Assembly (NCBI RefSeq): GCF_029852145.1
Contig: NC_079975.1
Location: 2,418,001 to 2,482,000 of the forward strand
Length of the DNA stretch: 64,000 nt
Direction: 5' to 3'
From: Microplitis mediator
Lineage: Eukaryota; Arthropoda; Insecta; Hymenoptera; Braconidae
Shown: one piece after another, positions 10,541 through 23,892 of the stretch
Numbering within the stretch: position 1 is the first letter of the stretch
Layout: each line of letters starts with the position of its first letter
Position numbers and translations under genes: made by a program
The notes under the pieces: generated by a model
The model's input: the letters and a program-made list of their open reading frames with translations, nothing else
What the model was told of the DNA's origin: nothing
The model's database searches: none

Positions 10541-13500
10541 ACTTTTGCACATCATTTGCATAAGCTGCAGTTATCACTGGTAAAACTCTTAAATGAGCAG
10601 ATCGCAGAGTCTGATTATTATTTTTTTAACTTTTTTCCCCGACTTACTAACTGCACTAACTCATTTTACTATCACTCCATATCATCCCACAGCAATAGAT
10701 AAATATATTTATATATATTTAATACATCCTATCGCTTAATATCAAATTTTAATTCTCCATTTATCGGAAAAAAGCGCGAGCGAGATGAATGGAAATAATA
10801 AACGTAACAATAATAATACAAACTAGTAGCTTTTCAGTGAATCACAAAGGGCTTTAGGGGGTTGGAAAGAGGCACAGCCATCTCGGAAGCTCACATACAC
10901 CACCCACACTCACACTCTTAGTCGATGGAAGCACAGTAGAAACGGCAGAAGCGGACGGGCAGGACGGGAGGCTCATCAACTAATGGCCCGCACTGGAACC
11001 AAACTACCTTCTGTATCATACTTGTGCTATACCTATCAGCTTGACTACGATGCCTCGGTATTACGGCTGCAGTAGCACCAGCATCAGCACCAGCTACATC
11101 CAACATTATACTCTACTCTCTACTCTCTACTCCCGCACTCGGTACACTCTCTTCCTCTTACTGTTTTCCTCGTACAGCTTTCTCGTGAGAGTGCGGGTGC
11201 AATGGCAAGTAGACTCTCTTATCCTTCTTTACTCTTTGCTCGCCCAAACCCTTTAGATACAAACGCGTATTTCCAACCGCTCACGAGCTCGTTTATACAC
11301 AGTAGCAGCTTGTATTCTTTGCTTTTTTTCACTCTTCGCTTGCACCATTACTCATGAGGACAAAGTCGAATTTTGAATGTACACTAATCTCAAATTAACC
11401 AATTGCTGTTGATTTATTTTTATTTTTAAATTTATGCACTTGGAGAGACTTAGGCGGACGAGGTCGCTGAGAGAAAAATTAATTTTTTGATTCGCTGCCA
11501 TTCAAAAAAATTTTTTTTTATGTTTTTGAAATAATCAATTTATTGATCTAATTAATTAGAACAACAACTCAAGATGTGAACAATAGAGAAGTGGATAGTT
11601 TACTGCTCATCGTCATAAGTCTTGCGATAGTATATGTATATATATACCATATATGTATAGCCGTCGGCACTATTGTTTTGAAGGAAACGTTGAATCTGGG
11701 AGCCACAAACACACACTAAGATAATCCATATATAGATACGTTATATATATATATATACGTTATTATATCTCTGGTGGAATATTCGTCGGTTCCGCGTCCC
11801 CCTCAGCTATATCCATCGCCGTTTTCCTCCCTCAGCTCGGTAGCATCCCTTAATTACTGCCGCGTGCAAATTGGAAGGAAAAATTAATCGCAGAAATGAC
11901 TTAGTAGTCGGTATGGACGAGCGGGGGCTGGGGCGTGTGTCGGCGCAGAGGAAGCTCCGAGGGTAGACTATATATATAAGAGGGCAAGGGCAAAGGAGGA
12001 AGCTGCGCACTCGGGGCTCGCACAAAGGGGATGAAAGGAAGTCCGGGGCAATTAGAATGATGCCCTTTGCTCGGCCTTATATAATGCTACTCGCTCATTC
12101 GCTCACTCGCTTTTTTAGCCCCAACTACTTCGTCACACTCCCCCTAGCCACCTCATCGCCCTCTCACTGCGCTATAAATATATATTTAAGTCGCTGAAAT
12201 TTACTTAATAAATTTATGGCCAATCTTCACTCTCACCGACTCCTCAGTCTAATACTGAGTCGAAAAATTTTTAAAATATATAAAACGTTTTTTATTACTG
12301 TCAATGTCTAATAAAATACTTAATCTATGACTTTCAACACCCCGAGTGTCCAAAAAAAACTCATATATATTTAGTCCTCGAAGGCGTTATGTTTATATAT
12401 GTGTACACGAAGCTCATAGGGGTTAATATATAAGACATAAGAGGAAGCATATCATATCGTACTGGGTGTAGGGAGCTGCCATCAGCAGGGTGATGCTGCA
12501 GTGCTGCTAATCCGGCGCATAGTTTATACGTCATTAAACCACGGCCAGGGGCTGCTCGTTGGTTGTACGCACGTCCACAAGGAATTCGTGGCCGTCATGG
12601 CTATATTGCTCATGTCTACGCGAACACAACAACTACCACGACTACCAGAGGAAGAATCACCAGAGGAGCCCAACCACCCCTCGGACGTCATGTCGAATCA
12701 TCTTCGGACGATATGACAGCCTGGGGTGTCTTGTTCCCCGCTGTCCGAGTCCGAGGGTCCCTAAAATCGAGATTAAATGCTATGAGATCTCCCTCTAAAT
12801 AAGCCAACGATAATTAATATCTCTAATAATAATCACACATTATTCTTAGTCTCCTTTATTTATTTCTTTTATTATATTTTTATTAACCCAACTTCACCAA
12901 AATCTTTTACTAATTTATCTGGTGAGTGATGGTGACGGCGAGGATGACAATTGTGATTGTAGTCGAGTGTGGGAATATGATGAGCGAGACTTAGACGCAC
13001 CCGTTTACGAAATCTCGCGGCTGTTAACCAACAAAACGAATAATTAAACCAACAATGAGTATCAAAGTATGATATGTGTGATGTGTGTGTGTCTGTCTGA
13101 GGATAAAAAATAAAAACGGAGCATAATAGTGTTTCCTGGCGTCTTGTTCGCTCGACAACAAAGTCAAGTGGGGTACAATGAGACACGCCAGCGAGTATTA
13201 TATATTGAATGGCATGAGCGTATATATAGACGGTATATAAGAGACGTGTCTTGTCTGTGCTCACGAGGACAGAGGAGGAGAGTAGACGTTGGCTCGCACG
13301 GAATCCGTGGCCAACAATGCAATGACCTGGAGTCTCTGTCACCGATATATATTGAATTACGCGCGAGCCAAACCCTCAGGGCATGTCCTCGTCAATCATT
13401 CACTCATTCCCTCTCTCTCTTTAGCTCAATCCATCCAAACTATTACCGAGTTATTAATGATGATTTGTCGGTACCTTTAGTGGTTTTACTATTTTTTAGA

Positions 13501-13670
13501 TTATTTTATAAGCATAACTCCAGTGTCACGTCATACCCGCAACGTATTTACGTGGAGACGGTGAGTGATGAGGATGATTAACGCTAAGTACTGATGCCAC
13601 GAAGACGCGTATAAATGATGGTAGTTTTAGGCAAATAGTGGAGTCGACTTTGAGACAAGTGGCCGAGTCC

Positions 13671-13700
13671 GATTTCGATTCTGATCCCGATCCCGATCCG
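13671..13700. repeat. Short degenerate GATCCC repeat
   Basis: Five consecutive hexamers of the type GAT(T/C)CC, which give the Gly-Ser alternation seen in the minus-strand frame 13526-13735. A small simple repeat, not a protein feature. Confidence 0.7.
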
Positions 13701-14349
13701 AGACCCGAGAAATCCTGATAAATGAACCAACCCATCCGCTGCTGTATTGTGGGCTCGGAATAATCGATTAAAGGGTGCGAGGGTCCATGAGAACTCGAAG
13801 CCAGTGACCATCAAGAGAAAAGAGTGAGAAGAAAAATAAATGTAGACAGTCAACCAACAAAAGAATAAAAAAATACTCGGAGAGAGTTGACATCCGAGAA
13901 TGGACTTGCCGACGTTTTATTTCCAAAAACGCATATTCCCCACTTCCGGACTATCATTCATGGATCCTGGCTTTTTTTATTCTTGTTCTCGATCGGTCTC
14001 TTCCTCCTCCTCGGCCTTGTACTTCTTGTTCGCAATATATACTGATCTGTCAGTGTATAGAATATAATATAAGGGCCGGTGTATATAATATGAGCCAGTT
14101 GGGATGTAATCAATAAGACATTGGTGACGCGACAGTTATGGCTGATACAGGGGAGCCAGAAGACAGCTACCGAGTGATACTGGTGCTCTCTGATGCGGGA
14201 ACCGCCAACACCATGCCCAGTCCCATGAATATCTTTCGATAGATTGCACATACATTCGACCCCAGCGGCGATCTGCGAGGGCTGAGGGATGAGGGTGAAA
14301 AAAGCTCCACCATGCGCTGTGCCTCCATCGCGGTTTAATAAATTCAGCT

Positions 14350-14379
14350 TTATTTATTATTTATTTATTTATTTATTTA
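14350..14379. repeat. (TTTA)n microsatellite
   Basis: Tetranucleotide TTTA/TTAT run of about 30 bases with one early interruption. Confidence 0.85.
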
Positions 14380-17300
14380 GCTGTCAAAATAATAATTTAA
14401 AAGTCCGTCTCCCTGTAAATTAAATTATTCATTTTTCCAATAATGAACGATGAATATTTAATTTACAAAATTAATAATGCATCGACTAAATTTATGCATT
14501 ATTCATATCGGGCTGCTCCGATCGAGTGGGTCCGAGGTATTTTTATATTTTTAAATAATATTTTAAGTGGGTATACATTATGTGGGAAATATTAAATTAG
14601 ATTAAGTGTGAAATGGAAAGGACACCTCTGTGTGTCGCGGCAGCTTAAGTAGTTCGGTCTCGTCGAGTCTCATTGACGCCCTCGATGGTAAAAAATTAAA
14701 CGCGCTGTGGCCGTCACAGTTTGAATTATTCTCGGTGCCCGAGCGACCGTGCGCCGGATCATTTTCCGAAATGATTAGCATTTTTTTCGGCTTCTTCGAA
14801 ACAAGTGGGATAGTAAAGGTAAGCGGTGACATACACACCAAGTTTTGGAATGACGTTTCACCTCACGCACCATCTCGTTTCTCTATACTTGTCATCCTAT
14901 CCATGTATGTGGCAGTAGAGGTGTTGTGTGTGTATATATATATACAAGAACACACAATGATGCCCCTTATTTATTTAAATACCCCGAGAGCGTCTCGAGT
15001 TCCTTTCACGGCAAGATTTATGCACGCCACGCCGTTAATTGTCGAGCTATTATCCAGCTAATGGTATTCCACGACGTGTACACATCGTCATTCTATATGC
15101 ATCGTGACAAAAATATCATTTCTCATTTAACTATTTTTTATTTAAGTATTTTTGTCTTTATCCTTGACTCTTTTTAACCAAATAAGAATAAGAATCGTCA
15201 TTAAAAATAAAAATTACTAAAGACAAAAAAATAATTTTAAAAAATCGCCTGTGAATAAAATCAAAGTTTCAGCTCTTGCGTTCTTTCCCAGGAATTTTAC
15301 TGTGGCTACATCGATTTCCTCGTGATATCACCAGGACTGCAAACGAGTTGATGAGAGTGAAAATGTGTGGGCATCGAACCGCGGAACAGCTACTGGGTAG
15401 TAGTGTAGCAGCGGGGTCACTGCTATCGTACTTTTCATTCCCGTTTTTTATGCCGTGTCCAGAATCTGCCGGCGACGATGCCGTGCAAGAGGTGTGCACG
15501 GTGATAGTGATATAATGGCATTACTGGAATATAGCCAACGTAAAACTACCGAGCAACATAATAACCAGGTACTCTGGCTACTGGACTACTGGCACTGCGA
15601 TAGACTAGATCAGAAACGGACAGACAGACGAACCGTGGAGAACCGAATGACAAACGAATATGACGGTGTGACCATAACACAACTCTTGCGACCACCCAAA
15701 TGGATAAATTATTGATATGACAAATTAACGATCCAACACATTCCCGCGTTGTTCAACCGTGGGCCAGATCGCGGATTAAATATGCGACGTATTTATTTCA
15801 GTGTTCGCTGCATGGCGGGAATTTGAATTTAAACTTTACTTTAACATTTAATCATTTTTTCCTTTTTTTTTTTGTGACTCGACTTTTTATATTTTTTTAA
15901 TTCACCCGGCATAAAATATTCACCAGCGACTGGATAAGGTGTTAATATTCAGTGATTAGCATTTCAGCATTAAAAAAGGTGGCTCGAGGCATCACTTGGC
16001 TGGATTTTTCCTCGAGCTTCATCTTTCCCAGGGTGATGATGAGGGCCAGCGACTGATGGTCGCCTTTTATGCGTTCGCGGACCGTTGGGAAAAACCCATT
16101 TAAAAGTTTGATTAAGAAAGCGACCGGCATTATTCTCATGCTAATTATGCGGCCTCGGTCCGCTTTAAATTACGTCAAAATATGGATTCCGGAGAATGAA
16201 CTCCGCTCGATGAACGCCGTTTTCCATCACGTGTTTGGCTTATTTATTTTATTTTTTTACCTTTTACATTTTAAATTTTCCATATTCATCGTCTTATACC
16301 CAACACCGGCTCACAAATTCTTTCCTCTTAAATTTCTTTTTGTCCAACACAAAACCTATGTAAGTTAATATTTATATTTGTATTATAATTTTGAATAATC
16401 AGGTGTATTCATACCATAATTACCATCTCTTGACTTTTATTTAACAAAAAAAAACTCGTAATCTCTTTCTCTCAAAAGAAGAAAAAATAAATTTATCATA
16501 AAAGCTGACTTTTTGTTTATTTAATACCCAAAACATAATTTTCGTTTCGCGTGGATTCACTTCATCTCTTACCCTCGTGAGCAAGGGGGTGAATATTTTT
16601 TCTTCTGTCCTCCACTCACCGAAATTCTCGAGGGTGTGTAGAATCATATGCACCACTTGGCCATACCGCCATCCACATTTCCTGTTCAGCTCGTGTACCG
16701 AGTCAAACGCACCGGAAACAGCTCTCGCCTTTTCTTCTTCACGGTCACACCCATCCCGCGATTTTTTGAGAAACCCAAAACTCACATCGCACATACACTC
16801 TTACACGTTTCGTGTGTGTTCAGATATTTCTCTGCTACACTCCTTCGTGGGCAAGGGTGTGCGTTCTTAATAGCCGAGAACACATATCGTAAAAGTACGC
16901 AATGGCTCGACATTAGGAGGGGAAATCCCGTCTATCTGTCATCGCCCCAACGCAAAAACGTTAAAAAAATCTATGAAAAAATTACTGAGACATAAAACAG
17001 ATGAGAATGTGTGTCATCAGTTTGAATTCATTTTTATCAACAAAATCTGTGTACCCCAATTTATTTGCATTTAATTATTTTGAAAAATTCTGTAGATGTC
17101 TACTAAAAAAATTGGGCCAAAAATTTTCTAATAATCATACTGGCCAGTAAAAAAAATCTAATTTTCAATAAAAAAATTTTAATTTACCAGAAAATGAAAT
17201 TTTTCAGTAGACTATAGAGAGAATTTTTGAAAAATATTAAATATTTTGACTCAAAAATTTTGCTAAATAATAATAACTCACTTGAAAAAATAAAATTCGT

Positions 17301-17483
17301 GTTGGTAAAAATCTGATCCTTTCCTTTAATAAAAAATTATTATTTTCCATCACAATATGAAAATTTTTTGAGTGAAATTGAGCTGTGACTAAGTAATTTT
17401 TAGAATCACATGAGAAATATGAGAAATTTTCCTCAAAAAAAAAAAAGATATCTCTAGATTTTTTTTACCACTGCTCGGCTATA

Positions 17484-17705
17484 CACAGAAAAAAAGTTAT
17501 CTTGAGTCAAGAAAATATTTTGGAAGACAAACGATTTTGGGAACCAAGTAAAGATTTTCTTGAACCAAGAAAATTTGTCTTGGTTAAAAAAATTTCGTCT
17601 TGATCGGAGAAGATTTCTACTTTATCTGAGAAAATTTAGGTTTCCAAAAAAATTTTCTTGAATCAAGAATATCTATCTTCAGTCGAGAATTTTTTTTTTT
17701 CTGTG
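17484..17705. mobile_element. Family A MITE, copy 2 (222 bp), intact with TA flanks
   Basis: It begins with CACAGAAAAAAAG and ends with TTTTTTTTTTCTGTG, flanked on each side by TA (17482-17483 and 17706-17707). This is the clean form of the element: inverted A/T-rich ends, TA target duplication and an interior of TTCTTGA-TCAAGAA units. It differs from copy 1 by scattered substitutions only. A TA target and small size fit a Tc1/mariner-type MITE, although the CACAG terminus alone does not prove the superfamily. No coding capacity. Confidence 0.82.
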
Positions 17706-17707
17706 TA

Positions 17708-20700
17708 GTTATTTCTGCTCACTATCAAAGTGATAAAATATTTGTCCGACCATATCTGTACAAAACGACAAGGTCAAGGGCATAAATTCCCACGAGCATA
17801 TGCTCCGAGTCGCGTGTCCACAAATGTAATTCTAAATTTCCCAATGAAGACTCGACAATTCTCACGCGGCAGGGCCGTTTCTGCCCCTCACTGCACCAGA
17901 CACCCCAGAGCTCGATTAATTGCTTTACTCTCAGTATAATACAATTTAGTCCAATGATGTGTACACACAGACATGGATATTGATATAGATTGTCCTAGCT
18001 CTATCGCGCATTCACGGGTCGTTTACGTAACGATCGATTAATACCGAGTATCATGATCATAGCTGATGAGTACTGATGATCTTTGCTCTGTTGATGGGCC
18101 CCAAGTCTTTTCATGAATGAGGTGATCCCACGGCAAGACAATAGATTGGATATTCATACATATATAGATAGATATATATTTATATACAATATACAATAAT
18201 GATAATAACGTGTATTTAGGATTAGGGGGAGTTGAATAACGAACGTAAGCTCATGAGTTGTTGTACGGGAATGCGGGAAGATTGTACGTACTTTGTGTTA
18301 CAATCACGTTTGCTCATTGCTTAAGCTTATTGCCGGGTTTTAACATTGAAAATGCATTTTATTGTGCTTACTTCGCTTTGAACACAATGTGGAAACAAAA
18401 AAACAGTATTAAAGTCAGTTAAACGACCCAATGGGTATTGTTACACATGTATTGTAATGTAATATGTAATATAATCTATATATATGTGTATATATTATAG
18501 CGCAGACATGTCACTTGAAATGATTATATATCGGTACAGCAGTAGAAGCTGGATCCGGATCGATTGTTCACGACTCTCTTCTCTCGTTAACCCAAAGCTT
18601 GTTCGCCGATTAATCGACATAATCGGTGGGGCTGTCCATTGTCGAGGACTTGGTTTCAATTGGATTACTTCTATTCCTCAGGACGCACGGCAGTCGTGTG
18701 TTTTCTATATCGTTTTCTCAGGGCTTGAGAAAAATGGCTTTGAACCTCGCGGCGGGGACCACTCGATGATTCTCGACGAGATCCTCGAGGACTTTATTTT
18801 TTATCCCTCTGTGTTTTTTTTTATTTTTTCATTTCTGAATCTCGGGAAAAGAATATGAGCTAGAATATCTCTTGCGGTATAGCGCAGACTAGTCGCGATC
18901 AGCAGAATAAGGGTGAGGGTGAGAGTGAGGGTCTTATCCCCGTCTTTCGTTCTCGGCATCAAAAGAATAAAAGACAAGAATATTTTTAAAATTCGATCTG
19001 GACTTTCTGCGGGTTAAATTTTATCTCGGATTTTCAAGAGATCCACTAAAAAATATTTCAATCTAACAATAGACGGTTACAATTTTCCATGCTCTGTTTA
19101 AAACCTGGCTATTTTTTTACCTGCTTCGATTCTCATAAATTACAACAAAACTTTATAAATCTCTGATGGAAAAAAAAATGGCTCGTGAATGGGAAGATTA
19201 ATTATTTTACAGCAGTTTAGATAATAAAGACGGGCTTAACTAGGGATTTAAAATTAATTCCGCGATTTAGGAATCAATATTGCGAGGGTATTAAAAAAAT
19301 ATACGTGTTGGATGGAGAAAGAATATATGAGACGGCAAGTAACGGAGCGAGACACAGACAGAAGCTTGGGCAGTGCGTATCGATCTGGCAGCGTTATGTG
19401 CGTGCCGGAGGTTGGGGTCCTGGCATGGACCAATCGGAGGGCAACTCCTCTTATCCTCTCCGCTACTCTCCTCTTGGCTCACCCTCGTTCATCCGTGTAC
19501 TCTCTTCACCCTCCTCACTCTATTCACGAGCTCTATATATATGTACACCTATACCTATACCTAGTACAGCGCTGAGTATATATGTATATATATGTATATA
19601 TAGTTAGGTTTTGGTACGTATGTAGGTGCAGAGACTCCCTCATCTTCCTCTCTGCCTCTCCTCGTATCTTCGGCTTCCACTTTACGTGCTCTCTTGCTCC
19701 TTTTCTCTTTCTCTCTCATGACTCTCATCACCACATGCTCCGTAGTGATTTAGGTATGTACATTGTACATAGATTCTCTTTGAAGTTACACTATATATAT
19801 TTGCGTGTCTACCTGCAGGCTGATTACGACGGCTGATAACGCAATGCAAGTGCGAGACCGTCATGGTCCGAGCGGTGCAATGGCGGATATATTGCGTATA
19901 CTGTATACAGTATATTCTATGCGCACTGATAGGAAAATTGATTCTGCTATTTCGAAGCGATTTTGAAAATTCTTTTGATTACTACTGTTAAAAAAAAAGT
20001 TATATGAGGAGTTTGAGAATGAAATATAATTTTCACTACAACTTGGGACCAAAAATAGTTTTTTTTTTCAAAAAGCTTAGAAAAATGACTGCATTGACGA
20101 TTTCTGGGCAGATAAAAATTATTAACAGTAATTTTAATTACTATGAAAAGTTCTGATTCGAAATAATTTTGAAAAATAAATTTTTCAGAGCGTTAATAAA
20201 AAATATAATTTTCCTCTTTTTTTTCAATTTGGGATTTTAAAATTTGCTTTGAAAATATAATTCCATTGGTCTATATAATAGTAACAGGTATACAATACCG
20301 ACCGTGTCCTAGTCTCGCGATCGCGGATATTTTGGCTCCGGTAAAAAAATAAAAAGAGTCGAATTACAAATAGTTTAATTGCGGTCGTGGGTTTTTTATT
20401 TTATATTTTTATCTCCGTCACAGACAATTTTTTTGATTGAACGCAGATGGCTGGATACGGATGAAGAGATTTTTAAATTTCAAGAGATCGTATTTGCGAT
20501 AGTATTTGCAAATGTTTTGTGGGGCTCGATCGGACGCGAGCCGGAAACTCGTACCAACGATTAACGAGGAAATTCGATGAAATCGTAAATTCGTCAGTTC
20601 GTACCAGCCGCTATATACCCGCTGGAGAGGGATAAAAGAGACACACGGTGAGTGTACATACGTAGGTATGCACATAGCTGATGCGATTTCTGCATGTGGA

Positions 20701-21365
20701 AATCTGTATATAGATGCAGATGCACACAAACATATCACTTGGGAGCACGTTGAAACTCGATTGCTATTATTCCTGACGCATGTGCGCGAACGTCCGTCGG
20801 ACATTGCTCTGTACTCATCATCAGAGAGAGCAACTGAGAGGGAGAGAGAGAGAGGTGTAGAGAGAAACCAACTGGACACACTGGATAGCAATAAAATTCC
20901 CTAAACGATCTAAATAATAGATGGGGTTGAGTTTTCACCGTTTTTCAGTTATTTTACATCCAAATCGAGTGAGACATAATTTAAGATTAATTTATTGCCA
21001 CTGCTCAATTACGCGAAATATTGTCTGCCAAACAATAAAAACAAAACTGAAAAAGTTTTAAAAAATAGTCAATTTTTATTTTATTTCCAGTTTATCAAAA
21101 ATACCCGGGGTTGATTCTCATATTTTTTTATTTCGACCGAAAATTCTAATGTCGAATTTATTTTGAATTTCCCGCTAAAGAAATTGAAAATTTTCGAAAC
21201 AAAATAAATTACTGATTTCAGTTCAATTTTTGAAAAAACTTATTTGTTCTAAATGCCTGAGCGCAAAAACTGAAAAATTTTGGGGCTGGCCAAGAATTTT
21301 TTAATCTTTCGTTCAGTAGATAATTAAATTTCTGATGCAAATTTCTGGGGATAAAATGATTGATA

Positions 21366-21368
<3 letters not shown>
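17708..21368. other. No gene recognised; non-coding stretch
   Basis: AT-rich DNA with TA runs near 18170-18190 and 18470-18495. A GC-richer open stretch lies at 18484-18858, and a GC-richer pyrimidine-biased patch at 19430-19720. The 124-codon plus-strand frame at 18484 has no recognisable domain and ends in a Phe-rich tail from simple T runs. GA-rich simple sequence lies at 20820-20855. From 20980 to the (TA)n run the DNA is mostly A/T. Confidence 0.55.

Positions 21369-21424
<56 letters not shown>
21369..21424. repeat. (TA)28 microsatellite
   Basis: Fifty-six bases of perfect TA repeat, the longest dinucleotide run in the window. It can form cruciform DNA and is prone to length change. Confidence 0.95.
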
Positions 21425-21429
<5 letters not shown>

Positions 21430-23371
21430 ATCAATTGAAAGTTGTTATATAGAAACTATCCGCTTTCCTGTCATACGACAATTTCCTCCATCTTAACTTC
21501 CACCATAATTGTTTCAAGGTGGGCTAAAGTTAGCAAGATAGGGAGTTGAAGCGAGAGAGAATCGCGCTGAAATCTCTCTAACTCAGTGTCGAAGACAGGA
21601 GTACTAGTGCCAGTACCTTTAGCAGCAGCAGCAGTAGTAGTAGTAGTAGTAGTCTATGGATGTGTACATACAGATATACGCGCTGAGGAACAGAAGTCTG
21701 GATCCGTCCCCTTCTAATCTGGTCTCCTTGGTTTCGCCCTCAAGTTTATCGGGTGGAGCGGGTGGTTCTGGCGAAGCACGCGGTAAAGAGACTGACTCAG
21801 TGTGCTCCAAGTATTTGTAAGTGTGCGAGTGTAAAAGATGTCGAGTTTAAGAGAAAGCTGGAGGGAAGTAGTTGACAGAGAAGGAAACAAAACATCAGAG
21901 GCCAAAGAGTTTGGACCGGGAGTAGGTATTTTAAAGGGTAGCGATGAACGGCGCCTCGACAAAGCCAAACACCCTCCCAAGATCTGCTTGTGACGAACCA
22001 ATATGGCTTCTCCATCAGTTATTTCCATTCAAATTCCTAATGCTTCTTCGCCGCTGATACGATGATAGAAGTCGCAGATCTCCAGCTCTCAATATCATAG
22101 ATTACATTATATATCCGTGGACTTTTTCATCTCCGCCTTAGGAATTATTTCCGCATAATATTTCGCGAAATAAATAATCTGACCTCCGGATGTGCCGGCC
22201 AGATGGTATAACCACTGGGACATTTATAGCTATAGCTATATATAGATCTGGAGTACGCTAAGAGGACGACTGCGACTACGACGAGTGTCACTGGGTCTAA
22301 TCTGGGGCGCGGCAAGAGAGTGAGCCTAATCCAGCTTATCCAGAAAGTAATTTTGAGTCTTTTGAAATAGTCCCCCTTGCATCACCCACTCACCACCACC
22401 ACCTTCATTCATTTCTCTTGGTTTATTCCGTCCCTCGCGACTTGTTCGTCTAGGGAAAAAGTTATCTCGTCCACCAGTCCACTATCTTGCCTAACCAGTT
22501 GTTTTTTCATTTAAAAAAAAAAACGTTAATAACCTTTTTTACTATTTCCCTTAATGCTATTAGATGATGAGTTTTGTCGATCTAAATTAGCAGCACAGCG
22601 GATGTTTAAATGACCGGGCACTGGTTGTATTTTAAAAACCGGCGGGAAAGGTAAAAATAGGAGGATAAATAAAAAAAGCTATTAGCAGTGGCATATCAAG
22701 GTTCACCAACTGGTACCATCAGAATCCATTACGTTTGTTAGAAGTTACTGGTGGAAAGCCGGCCGTAGAAACACATCGAGCTGTATGCCAGAGTATACAT
22801 CGTATCGCAAAACTGAAGAGCTCTCACAGACGCAACATTACGCTGATTGCCTGAATTATCCGCAACCAGTCTGGTTACTTCAGTGCTCATGTATGTGTGC
22901 ACACTTAGCTATGTGCTGTATTTCCGTCTCTGTGTGCTTCTCTATGTACCCTATGTACTGAATATATAATATACAATACATATATACTGCCAGACTGTGC
23001 GTAGATTCAGCTTCCAGCTATTGGACTCCCGGTGATACGCGTTTGCGCATTCCCCGGCTGCCAATTCTACATAACATGCTCCGGGTCTCTCTCAGAGTAT
23101 GTCGAGTATGTGCAATTCGCATTTATGCACTCTGGGATAAAACGTGCTGGTATGATTCCGATAGAAACCTCTCTGCTGATGCTGATGCTGTGAACTCACA
23201 GTGCATATATATGATGCACTGAAAATTGAAAACAGAGGCACGTTTTCAATTCACGTCAGAGCTATGATAAATAATAATATTATTATTATTCAATGTTTAA
23301 TGCAGATTTTACTCATATACTGTCTAAATAATTTATCAAATGTTTCGAGAACTGAGCAAACGAAAAAATGA
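21425..23371. other. No gene recognised; mixed AT-rich and GC-richer DNA
   Basis: Contains an AGC/AGT triplet run at 21621-21653, a GC-richer part at 21660-22000 with overlapping minus-strand frames that show no domain, and an AT-rich part with small palindromes (for example near 23268-23292, AATAATATTATTATT). Nothing else supported. Confidence 0.55.
21621..21653. repeat. Compound (AGC)n(AGT)n microsatellite
   Basis: Four or five AGC triplets followed by six AGT triplets, a typical slipped-strand product. Confidence 0.9.
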
Positions 23372-23453
23372 CCCGAGTCGAAATATTCAACGTAAATTCA
23401 ACGTTTTCAACGTTTTGAACTTAAATTGAACATTTTGGACAGTGACCGGCCTA

Positions 23454-23654
23454 CACAGAAAAAACAGATATCTTGAGTCAAGAAAATATTTTTGAAGACA
23501 AACGTTTTCGGGAACCAAGTCAAGATTTTCTTGAGCCAAGAGAATTCGTCTTGGTTGGAGAAGATTTCCACTTTATCTGAGAAAATTTAGGTCTCCAAAA
23601 AAATTTTCTTGAATCAAGAATATTTACCTTCAGTCGAGAATTTTTTTTTGTGTG
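23454..23654. mobile_element. Family A MITE, copy 3 (201 bp, internal deletion)
   Basis: Starts CACAGAAAAAAC and ends in GTGTG (one change from CTGTG), with TA on both sides. It matches copies 1 and 2 closely. It lacks about 21 bases that lie between two TTNGTCTTGGT direct repeats in the full-length copies, the expected result of slippage or recombination between those repeats. Confidence 0.8.
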
Positions 23655-23656
23655 TA

Positions 23657-23890
23657 TGAGAAAGAAAAGAGATCATTTATACTCAATTATAATAATTTAA
23701 AATCATTTTTGATCGGGCAATCTTATGGCAGTGTCAGTCTTCAATTTAATGTTCTTGGATTAAGTGACAGCATCATAGATTGTGTTTTGGAGAAAGACCT
23801 TGAGGATACTACTTATCTTTTTGATAATTAGTCTGGAAAACCTTGCGATAAAGCTTGGTGCTTTCTTTTCTCGATCTCTTTTCTTTCTCA
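23657..23890. mobile_element. Unit C: 234-bp element with 18-bp perfect inverted ends
   Basis: It begins TGAGAAAGAAAAGAGATC and ends with the exact reverse complement GATCTCTTTTCTTTCTCA. It is flanked by TA on both sides (23655-23656 and 23891-23892), and its interior is unlike the neighbouring A units. This fits another small TA-targeting non-autonomous element, or the remainder of a host sequence into which the A units inserted. No other copy was noticed in the window. It has no coding capacity. Confidence 0.6.
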
Positions 23891-23892
23891 TA

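Larger units (their letters stand above)
9206..17483. other. No gene recognised; long non-coding stretch
   Basis: AT-rich DNA with GC-richer patches near 12480-12790, 13130-13370, 14620-15080 and 15270-15700. Open frames of up to 156 codons (12872-13342 minus, 13129-13581 plus, 14630-15061 plus, 16441-16794 minus) overlap on opposite strands. They show no domain, no consistent codon pattern and no exon-like borders, so I read them as chance. A polypyrimidine tract lies at about 10430-10540, a degenerate GATCCC repeat at 13671-13700 and a TTTA run at 14350-14379. The last 500 bases before element A copy 2 are nearly pure A/T with runs of A. Confidence 0.55.

Noticed and set aside
13160..13200. 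GTGGGGTACAATGAGACA phrase, possible transposon scrap
   Set aside because: Too short and without inverted ends to call an element; may be a remnant related to the fragment at 6108-6320.
12872..13342. 156-codon minus-strand frame
   Set aside because: An equally long plus-strand frame overlaps it at 13129-13581. Neither has domain-like sequence and both contain simple-repeat stretches.
15370..15400. ATCGAACC, possible reverse B box
   Set aside because: The rest of the B box and the A box are missing.
20418..20891. 157-codon minus-strand frame, the longest in the window
   Set aside because: It contains an SLSLSVAL run from the GA-rich repeat, has no recognisable domain, and overlaps plus-strand frames.
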